Source: CAZVFX01 sp964626565 (GTDB taxonomy: Bacteria; Myxococcota_A; UBA9042; CAIXZC01). From it: 13,257 bases of DNA. Where the stretch lies: NCBI GenBank assembly GCA_964626565.1, contig CAZVFX010000159.1:1-13257 (forward strand). Reading direction: 5' to 3'. Below the pieces are notes generated by a model. That model saw only the letters and a program-made list of their open reading frames with translations, did not search any database and was not told the origin of the DNA. Positions 1-6,061 of this stretch are shown here, piece by piece; position 1 is the first letter of the stretch; each line of letters begins with the position of its first letter. The translations under genes were made by a program, and so were the position numbers.

Positions 1-23
1 ATCTCTATTCGCGTACGAGAAAA

Positions 24-51
24 TTGAGCCTCCCCTGATTGGCTTTAGAAT
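24..51 (+). promoter_or_regulatory. Possible sigma70-type promoter for the first lipoprotein gene
   Basis: TTGAGC at 24-29 and TAGAAT at 46-51 are separated by 16 bases and match the -35 and -10 consensus at 4/6 and 5/6 positions. The -10 lies 39 bases before the chosen ATG at 91, a normal leader length. The window starts only 23 bases upstream, so other elements cannot be assessed. Confidence 0.35.
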
Positions 52-90
52 GTCTGTTAGTATCGATCTGAATAACAGGTGGAGAGTCTA

Positions 91-3000
91 ATGCCCAGCT
101 TCCGGTTCCGCTCCATACATGTTTGGACCGCATTCGCTTTTCTGGCCCTGACTGCGGCGTTCGCCTGCGGGGACAAGGACGAGGGAGGACTGACCACCGA
201 TAGGGAGATGCTGAACATCGACACCGACGGCGACGGCGTATGTGACAACGCGGTCAAAGTGGTCTCACCCGGCTGCCGGCCCAACGCTTGTGTTCCCGAA
301 CCAGCGTCGGTTTGGTGGCTCACCTGCGAACAGTTGGCTTCCAATGAGGAGTGGTGCGCCGAGGTACCCTTCTGCATGTGGAATGGAGATTTCTGTGACG
401 TAGACTGGCCGGTAATCGACTGCTGGGCCTACAGCGGTAACGAGCAGGCGTGCCACGAGACCGAGTTTTGCCAGTGCGACACACCGTTTTGCGAGGAATG
501 CCGGCCCAACCCCCACGCTGCGTGCGCACAGCTTCAGCCGGAGCAGTGCGGCCAGGGCAGCGCCGCCTGCTTCCTGGATGGGGAGTGGTGCACATACGTT
601 GGTGAGGAGATAGTGGAGTCCTGCGCCAAGCAGAACTCTGAATCGTGCCGGGACAACAACTACTGCCGCCTCACCGAGGGGTGCGAGCCGGATTGGGGCT
701 GGGCCTTCGAAAAGTGCTACGAACGAAGCAACGAGGAGAGCTGCGCTTCTCTCGACTACTGCTTCTGGGCCGGGCACGAGTGCCTGGCCGCCGATGAGAA
801 GGTGGAGCAGTGCTGGGGCCAGGGAGACGAGGAAGCATGCGAGTTCACCGGCCCCTGCGTCTGGTACCAGGAAGAGTGCGTCATCTGCGATTCCGGTTTC
901 GACAACTGCCCCTTCGATTCCAATCCCGACCAGCTCGATAGCGATGGGGACGGAGTGGGAGATGCCTGCGACCAGGACGAAGACAACGACACGGTGCAAA
1001 ACGCCCTGGACAACTGCCCGGAGACTCCCAATCAGGACCAGAAAGATACCGATGGGGACGGCATCGGTGACGCGTGCGAGAAGCCCGACCTGCTTCCCAC
1101 TGCCTTCGCAGCCTACCCCCCGGTTCCCCTCGCCGGTGAAACCGTGACCTTCTATTTCGACGTTGAGAACCAGGGAGACGTGCCCGCCGGACCCTTTGAG
1201 ACCGCGCTCTACATCGGAGGCAGCCAGGTCGCCACGGCATCACACGCTTCTCTGGCCGCGGGCGGCAAGGTGTCGTGGGGAACTTTCAGTTACGGATGGA
1301 CCGCGAAAAACAACAGTCTCGGCGGTCATACCATCATGCTCAAAGTGGACTGGAAGAAGGAAGTTGGCGAACAGAACGAGAGCAACAACGTCTCGTCCAA
1401 ACCGTTGCCTGTCACACCGTGCAAAGACCATTGTCAGTGCCCGCAGGGCTCGTTCTGCTATATTGGAACCTGCGTAAAAGACCCGAATATGTCGGTCTAC
1501 TGCTGTTCCAAGCCTGATACTTGCCCGCCGGGTCACTGGTGCATCACCGGAGCCGGCAAGAAATCCACGTGTCCGGAGAACATCAGCTACACCTGCAAGG
1601 ATGCTTGCGACTGCGGTCCGGCGCATTGCTGCAAGAACGGTCTCTGCATCAAGGACATCGCGGACCCGCTCTATCCGGGAGGGACACAGGTGGCCACGCC
1701 CGGTTGCACGCAGGGTGTTGACGCCACATACTGCTGCTCAGAGCCCGAATGCCACTCGGGGCGGCACGCGTACGCGGACACGGCCAAATACCGCTGCTGG
1801 GACGACAACTTGGACAAGTCAGCCAACTTTTGCGGGACGAAGCCTTGCCTGGGTTCGTCGTGCGCCTGTGACCCGGGCGAGAGTTGTGTAGATACTCATT
1901 CGATGGCTCCCCCGGGCCGGACTTGCCTGGCCCACAAGGGTGGTGCGTGCGTGTCCTGGACGGCTGCCCAAGCCTTCTATGGTCTCCATCCCGCATGGGC
2001 TGTCGGCTGCTGTGGCGATGGGGGGCTGGGCGGTGGGACATGCGAAGCCGGCGTGGAGACTACGGGTAACTATGTCTACACCGGGATCATGGGCAAGTAC
2101 GGAACCTGCGGCAACGGTAAGTGCGACCCCGGCGAGTACCCCGCCACATGTGCAGCCGACTGCAAGTGCGGTGACGGGGCCTGCGCACCAGCGGAAATCG
2201 GGGCGTGCCCGGCAGACTGCCCCTCGTCTTGCGGAAACTCCACTTGCGAGAAGTGGGAATCTCGGCTCACCTGTCCTGAGGACTGCCGACCCACCCCTAA
2301 AGACGGCCATTGCGACGAAGAGGAGGAGTGGTCGGCGGAATGCTCCTGCCCCGACTCGCCCTACCTGGCGGGCACGTTCAGCGTGTGCGGTGACGGAGTG
2401 TGCCAGAACTCGACGACACAGTCGCCGGAAAGCTGCGCCACCTGCCCCACCGATTGCCAGGGCAAATGTGCGTCATTTACGGCACCCTCACCGGTCACCC
2501 TAACCGGCCCCCAGGCCGGCTTTTCGGTGCAACTGGGCGGCAAGGAGGGGGTGGTCGCCGACTACTTCGCTCCCGACAAAGCCCTCGCAGCAACAGTCAT
2601 GGGCAGCAGCGTCGTTGTTGTGGGCCAGACACAGGCATCTGACTTCCCCGTAACCGACAAGTCCGTTCACTCCGGTGGCTGGGACCCCTTTGTCGCGGTG
2701 GTGGACTCAACGGGGAAGACCACCGCGGCGACTTTTGTCGAAACGGGACAATCGGGCACCGACGACTCCGCACTTGACGTCGCGGTTGCCGGCTCCAACG
2801 TCTACCTGGCCGGCACGTTCGGGGTCGCCCGCTACTCTCTGTCTGGCGCACTCCTGACTCGAGACACCTCATTCCCCACCGCTACGGGCCTTCACGGGGC
2901 CGACTGTTTGGGAGTGGACGTGGACAGCTCCGCCAACAGCTACCTGGCCTGCGACGGCGGCGTCTACAAACTTGGTTCCACCGGCAACGTGATCTTCCAC

Positions 3001-3720
3001 AGTAAGGTGAATGGAAACGCCATCTCCTTCGCCCCCGGGGGAAACCTGTTCGTGGCAACGGGCCAGTCGGTGATCAAGCTCGACGCCAGCGGAAAGACCC
3101 TCTCCACCACGACGTTCAAAGGTGAAGTAACGGCTGTGGACGCGACGGCAGGCTATGTCTACCTGGTCGGCACAACCTACTCCGCCTCGCTTGGCGCCAC
3201 ATCCGGCGCCTGGGACACCGCCTACGACGGCGGCGGGGACGCCTATCTGGCCAGAATCGATGCCAAGGGCAAAGTGGACTACACCTCCTACCTCGGGGGC
3301 AGCCACCGCGACGTAGCAACGGGCCTTGCCATCGACCCTTCCGGCCTCGTCTATATCTCCGGCTGGACTATGTCCAAGGACTTTCCCATTGAGGTCGGTT
3401 CCGTCGGCCCGACTCTCAAGGGCTCCGGTGACATGTTCATCGCAGTGGTTGGTCCGGCCGGCGGCGGCAGCGCGGACTTGAAGTATGCAAGCTTCCTCGG
3501 CGGCAGCGACCCGGCAGTGCGCCCGTACTTCATGCCCGACCGGGCCCATGGCATTGCGCTCGACGATAAATGCAACGTATTCCTGGCCGGCGAGAGCGGC
3601 TCCCTCGACTTCCCCCTCACCACCGGGACTCCGACGGAAGCGGACTTCACGTCTGCCGCGGTGGTACGCCTGTTGCCACCAGACGCGGACAACGACGGCA
3701 TCGGCGACGGCTGCGAATAA
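91..3720 (+). CDS. Large cysteine-rich modular lipoprotein with TSP3 repeats, CARDB domain and beta-propeller
   Basis: A predicted exported protein of 1209 residues, function unknown, probably surface-anchored. The N-terminus has a basic head, a hydrophobic stretch at 11-25 and a lipobox-like AAFAC with Cys26; the -2 Phe is unusual, so lipidation is likely but not certain. Domains in order: six four-cysteine modules (79-263); thrombospondin-type-3 calcium repeats (about 271-330, DxDGDGxGDxC type); a CARDB-like immunoglobulin-fold domain (about 333-440); a long cysteine-rich stretch (444-670); four CGDGxC...CPxDC modules (673-789); a beta-propeller with SBBP-like blades (about 815-1195, with SYLGGS and SFLGGS motifs); and a last TSP3-like DADNDGIGDGCE tail. 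A GTG at 79 would add four residues, but GGTGGAG at 78-84 is ideally spaced for ATG 91. The many cysteines imply disulfides formed outside the cytoplasm. Architecture of this kind is frequent in Myxococcota-like genomes. Confidence 0.9.
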   Translation: MPSFRFRSIHVWTAFAFLALTAAFACGDKDEGGLTTDREMLNIDTDGDGVCDNAVKVVSPGCRPNACVPEPASVWWLTCEQLASNEEWCAEVPFCMWNGDFCDVDWPVIDCWAYSGNEQACHETEFCQCDTPFCEECRPNPHAACAQLQPEQCGQGSAACFLDGEWCTYVGEEIVESCAKQNSESCRDNNYCRLTEGCEPDWGWAFEKCYERSNEESCASLDYCFWAGHECLAADEKVEQCWGQGDEEACEFTGPCVWYQEECVICDSGFDNCPFDSNPDQLDSDGDGVGDACDQDEDNDTVQNALDNCPETPNQDQKDTDGDGIGDACEKPDLLPTAFAAYPPVPLAGETVTFYFDVENQGDVPAGPFETALYIGGSQVATASHASLAAGGKVSWGTFSYGWTAKNNSLGGHTIMLKVDWKKEVGEQNESNNVSSKPLPVTPCKDHCQCPQGSFCYIGTCVKDPNMSVYCCSKPDTCPPGHWCITGAGKKSTCPENISYTCKDACDCGPAHCCKNGLCIKDIADPLYPGGTQVATPGCTQGVDATYCCSEPECHSGRHAYADTAKYRCWDDNLDKSANFCGTKPCLGSSCACDPGESCVDTHSMAPPGRTCLAHKGGACVSWTAAQAFYGLHPAWAVGCCGDGGLGGGTCEAGVETTGNYVYTGIMGKYGTCGNGKCDPGEYPATCAADCKCGDGACAPAEIGACPADCPSSCGNSTCEKWESRLTCPEDCRPTPKDGHCDEEEEWSAECSCPDSPYLAGTFSVCGDGVCQNSTTQSPESCATCPTDCQGKCASFTAPSPVTLTGPQAGFSVQLGGKEGVVADYFAPDKALAATVMGSSVVVVGQTQASDFPVTDKSVHSGGWDPFVAVVDSTGKTTAATFVETGQSGTDDSALDVAVAGSNVYLAGTFGVARYSLSGALLTRDTSFPTATGLHGADCLGVDVDSSANSYLACDGGVYKLGSTGNVIFHSKVNGNAISFAPGGNLFVATGQSVIKLDASGKTLSTTTFKGEVTAVDATAGYVYLVGTTYSASLGATSGAWDTAYDGGGDAYLARIDAKGKVDYTSYLGGSHRDVATGLAIDPSGLVYISGWTMSKDFPIEVGSVGPTLKGSGDMFIAVVGPAGGGSADLKYASFLGGSDPAVRPYFMPDRAHGIALDDKCNVFLAGESGSLDFPLTTGTPTEADFTSAAVVRLLPPDADNDGIGDGCE
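325..879 (+). repeat. Six tandem four-cysteine modules within the first lipoprotein
   Basis: Residues 79-263 hold six consecutive units with the pattern C-x(7-9)-C-x(5-6)-C-x(5-6)-C. Their cysteines are at 79/89/95/102, 111/121/127/134, 145/153/160/167, 178/186/192/198, 209/218/224/231 and 241/250/256/263. The third cysteine is often followed by an aromatic residue (CMW, CFW, CVW). Unit 2 carries an extra Cys129. I do not recognise a named family. Each unit probably forms two disulfides. Confidence 0.75.
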
Positions 3721-3752
3721 CCTCAGCCCACAGTTGCGTCCGGCCGTCGTTG
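3690..3752 (+). repeat. Inverted repeat spanning the stop codon of the first lipoprotein gene
   Basis: CAACGACGGC (3690-3699) and GCCGTCGTTG (3743-3752) form a perfect 10-base inverted repeat with a 43-base loop that contains the TAA stop at 3718-3720. There is no T-tract after it, so it does not look like a classical intrinsic terminator, although it could still form an RNA 3' structure. Confidence 0.3.
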
Positions 3753-3767
3753 AAGCCTGGATTGTCA

Positions 3768-3797
3768 TTGACATAAGTTGCACTCGACGGATACTAT
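3768..3797 (+). promoter_or_regulatory. Sigma70-type promoter of the corrinoid methyltransferase operon
   Basis: A perfect TTGACA (-35, 3768-3773) is followed after 18 bases by TACTAT (-10, 3792-3797, 4/6 matches). It lies about 70 bases before the ATG at 3867 and is the only strong promoter-like element in this intergenic region. The -35 overlaps an inverted repeat (GACATAA 3770-3776 with TTATGTC 3804-3810), so the promoter may be under operator control. Confidence 0.55.
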
Positions 3798-3832
3798 TCC
3801 GGGTTATGTCGAGCACCCGGCCGATCTGAGTG

Positions 3833-3844
3833 TTCGGCGCCGAA
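3833..3844. promoter_or_regulatory. Perfect 12-base palindrome upstream of the operon
   Basis: TTCGGCGCCGAA is a perfect palindrome lying between the putative promoter and the ribosome binding site of the corrinoid protein gene. Its place in the leader would suit a dimeric regulator or a small RNA stem. No known operator is recognised, and in GC-rich DNA such a site may be chance. Confidence 0.25.
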
Positions 3845-3866
3845 ACCGAGAGTTGAGGTTGTGGAA

Positions 3867-4511
3867 ATGAGCACACACGAACAGTTGCTGCAGCAGATGC
3901 GCCAGTCGGTGCTGGACGGAGACGACGAGGCCGCGGCTTCCCTGGCGACTCAGGCTCTGGAAGCGGGCATGGCTCCCTTGACCGCAGTTGAGCAGGGATA
4001 TGCCGCTGGAATCAGCGAGGCCGGTGACTTGTGGGAAGAGGGAGAATTCTTCCTGCCGGAACTGGTGACCGCGGCCCAAGCCATGAAGGCGGCCATGGCG
4101 ATTATCACCCCGGCACTCAGTGGTGGTGCGGAAGATGCGTCCGCCGGAAAAGTCATTATCGGCACGGTTCAGGGTGACATCCACGACATCGGCAAGACCC
4201 TGGTGGCTACCCTGCTGTCCGCGGGCGGTTTCGAGGTCACCGACGTCGGCGCAGACGTGCCGGTAGCTAAGTTCGTTGAGCAAGCCACTGAGTTGGACGC
4301 GGACCTGGTGTGTGCGTCCGCACTGCTCACCACCACCATGACCGTGCAGCAGGAGCTCATCGGTGCGCTGCGAGCAGCCGGGTGCAAGGCGAAGGTGATG
4401 GTCGGCGGCGCGCCGGTGACTCGACAGTGGGCCGGCGACATCGGCGCGGACGGTTACGCTGACAGCGCGGTGGCCGCGGTGGAAGCAGCCAAGGCTCTGG
4501 TTGCCGGCTAG
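3867..4511 (+). CDS. Corrinoid (cobalamin-binding) methyl carrier protein, MttC/MtgC type
   Basis: A cytoplasmic methyl-carrier protein of 214 residues. A helical cap (about 1-88, with the LWEEGEFFLPELV segment typical of the B12-binding cap) is followed by a Rossmann-like cobalamin domain (about 95-214). The signature D104-I-H106-D-I-G-K supplies His106 as the lower cobalt ligand. S151-A-L-L-T and V179-G-G are the usual nucleotide-tail and loop contacts. Length and layout match the small corrinoid proteins that pair with MttB, MtbB or MtgB methyltransferases. It is the first gene of the operon, with the homocysteine methyltransferase 17 bases downstream. A GTG at 3861 is possible, but GAGG at 3855-3858 is better spaced for ATG 3867. 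Its likely partners are the MttB-like donor enzyme (6062-7522) and the homocysteine methyltransferase. Confidence 0.93.
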   Translation: MSTHEQLLQQMRQSVLDGDDEAAASLATQALEAGMAPLTAVEQGYAAGISEAGDLWEEGEFFLPELVTAAQAMKAAMAIITPALSGGAEDASAGKVIIGTVQGDIHDIGKTLVATLLSAGGFEVTDVGADVPVAKFVEQATELDADLVCASALLTTTMTVQQELIGALRAAGCKAKVMVGGAPVTRQWAGDIGADGYADSAVAAVEAAKALVAG

Positions 4512-4528
4512 CGGTCGAGGGCGATACA

Positions 4529-5416
4529 ATGACAACAACGGAACTGCTCGATAGATTCGCAACGAGACCACTGCTTCTAGACGGCGGGTTGGGTTCGCTG
4601 TTAATCGCGCAGGGGCTGGCTGCGGGACAGGCGCCGGAGGCCTGGGTCTTCGAGCACCCGGACCGCATCGTGGCCGCTCATCGGGCCTATATTGATGCAG
4701 GTAGCGACATAATCCAGGCGGTCACTTTCGGCGGCAGTTCGCCAAAGTTGGCCGCAGTGGGACTCGAAGGCCGTTGCCGAGAGCTGAACACCGCGGCGGT
4801 CGCTTTGGCCCGTCAGGCCTGTGGCCCGGACACTCTTGTGGCCGGAGACGTGGGGCCAACAGGCAAGTTTCTGCCACCCATGGGAACCGCTTCTGAGGCC
4901 GATTTCGACGCGGCTTTCGCAGAGCAGTGCACAGCCCTGGCTGACGCCGGCGCCGACCTCATCTCCATCGAAACCATGGTGGACCTGAGAGAAGCTCTGG
5001 CCGCGGTGCGGGCGGCTGCGGCTACCGGCTTGCCGGTACTGGCGTCCATGACGTTTGAGGCGAGAAAGCGCGGCTTCTTCACCATTATGGGTGACCGCCT
5101 GCTGCCGTCCCTGAAGGCGATGGCCGAGGCGGGCGCAACGGTTGTGGGATTCAACTGCAGCGTGACCTCGGACCAGATGGTGCCAATGGTGGCGGAGGCG
5201 GTAGCCGGCCAGGACGCACCGGTGGTTGCCCAGCCCAACGCGGGGCAACCCCGGATGACCGCTGAGGGCGTGGTCTACGACGCGTCTGCCGAGCGATTCG
5301 TGGCCGACTTGATGTCCATGGTAGAAACCGGTGCGAAAGTAGTGGGCGGCTGTTGCGGCTCCGACCCGGAGTTCATCTCCCTGGCCCGGACCGCACTGGA
5401 TGAAGCGGCAGGTTGA
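4529..5416 (+). CDS. Zinc-dependent homocysteine S-methyltransferase family protein
   Basis: A 295-residue TIM-barrel enzyme of the homocysteine S-methyltransferase family (Pfam PF02574: N-terminal module of MetH, BHMT, MmuM). It begins with the typical LLLDGGLGSLL strand. The zinc ligands are visible: Cys210 in VGFNCS and Cys275-Cys276 in GGCCGS, which bind and activate the homocysteine thiolate. It matches one MetH module standing alone, without its own cobalamin domain. It sits 17 bases after the corrinoid protein gene, with GAGGG at 4517-4521 as ribosome binding site, and overlaps the next gene by one base (TGATG). I infer that it transfers the methyl group from the corrinoid protein to homocysteine, forming methionine. 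A direct S-methylmethionine or betaine donor, as in MmuM or BHMT, is the alternative, but the corrinoid context argues against it. Confidence 0.9.
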   Translation: MTTTELLDRFATRPLLLDGGLGSLLIAQGLAAGQAPEAWVFEHPDRIVAAHRAYIDAGSDIIQAVTFGGSSPKLAAVGLEGRCRELNTAAVALARQACGPDTLVAGDVGPTGKFLPPMGTASEADFDAAFAEQCTALADAGADLISIETMVDLREALAAVRAAAATGLPVLASMTFEARKRGFFTIMGDRLLPSLKAMAEAGATVVGFNCSVTSDQMVPMVAEAVAGQDAPVVAQPNAGQPRMTAEGVVYDASAERFVADLMSMVETGAKVVGGCCGSDPEFISLARTALDEAAG

Positions 5417-6060
5417 TGGAACCGGGGGACGCCAGGGTCGTGGAGCTTTCGATCTCGGTTGAACGGGCGGAAGTGTTGCGCGGCCTGGGTTACGGAAGGA
5501 AGGGCTCGCCCAGGGAAGATGTTGCCCGGCGACTTGATGAGTTGTGGCAGGTGTCCGAGGAGCTCCTGGCTCCCAGAGGCGCTTACGTTTTGATAACCGG
5601 TGAAGAGGCGGTTGCCGCGGGGATGCCTCGGGCGACCGACCTTGTGGGTGCGGGCGTCTGCACCATCGGCCCCGCACTGGAAGAAGAGGCGGCCCGGCAC
5701 TCCGCAGCCGGCAAGGTGCTCGACGCGTTGTTGTTGGACACCTTCGGGTCCGCTGCGGCCGAGGCTGCCGCCCGGACCCTTGACCGCACCCTTTGCAGCG
5801 CGGCAGCGAGCAAAGGCCTGCGGGCGGGCGGGCGAATCAGCCCCGGCTATGGCGAATGGCATGTGCGCTGCCAGGGGCAGTGGCTGTCGCTCCTTCCGGC
5901 CGCAGAGTTGGGCATCACCCTGACGGAAGGGATGATGATGGTGCCGGCCAAGTCGGTGAGTTTCGCAGTGCGGCTGGAGCCGGGAGCCGGGCCCGGGAAA
6001 CCCCGGAGCATGTGCGAAGAATGTGATTTTGACGATTGTCCATACAGGAGGCATAGCTGA
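5416..6060 (+). CDS. MetH activation-domain-like corrinoid reactivation protein
   Basis: A 214-residue protein resembling the AdoMet-binding activation domain of methionine synthase (Pfam PF02965) as a free-standing subunit. In MetH this domain reductively remethylates inactive cob(II)alamin using AdoMet and an electron donor such as flavodoxin. Supporting motifs are G139-R140-I-S-P-G-Y-G, corresponding to the MetH RxxPGYP AdoMet loop, and M175-V-P-A-K-S-V-S-F near the C-terminus, corresponding to the conserved P-x-K-S/A strand. The tail has Cys200, Cys203 and Cys208 (CEECDFDDCPYRR), which classical MetH lacks and which could bind metal or accept electrons. ATG 5416 overlaps the preceding TGA, suggesting translational coupling; a TTG at 5413 is a less likely start. 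In this operon it would repair the corrinoid protein, replacing the RamA-type activator of methanogens. Confidence 0.82.
   Translation: MEPGDARVVELSISVERAEVLRGLGYGRKGSPREDVARRLDELWQVSEELLAPRGAYVLITGEEAVAAGMPRATDLVGAGVCTIGPALEEEAARHSAAGKVLDALLLDTFGSAAAEAAARTLDRTLCSAAASKGLRAGGRISPGYGEWHVRCQGQWLSLLPAAELGITLTEGMMMVPAKSVSFAVRLEPGAGPGKPRSMCEECDFDDCPYRRHS
6046..6051 (+). promoter_or_regulatory. Consensus ribosome binding site fixing the MttB-like start
   Basis: A perfect AGGAGG lies inside the end of the preceding gene, 10 bases before ATG 6062. It argues for 6062 over the in-frame ATG at 6023, which would overlap the upstream gene by 38 bases. Confidence 0.7.
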
Positions 6061-6061
6061 A

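Noticed and set aside
3690..3752. Intrinsic terminator after the first lipoprotein gene
   Set aside because: The inverted repeat has a 43-base loop and no T-tract, so I list it only as an inverted repeat.
3721..3866. Possible cobalamin or SAM riboswitch before the operon
   Set aside because: Only 146 bases are available, and I find no B12-box-like or SAM-riboswitch core. The inverted repeats overlap the promoter itself.
2869..3876. A 335-codon minus-strand frame opposite the beta-propeller
   Set aside because: Composition-driven shadow in GC-rich DNA. It would overlap the recognisable TSP3 and propeller coding sequence and the operon promoter.
4601..5677. A 358-codon minus-strand frame opposite the homocysteine methyltransferase
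   Set aside because: The product is Arg/His/Pro-rich without recognisable motifs, and the plus strand encodes clear enzymes.
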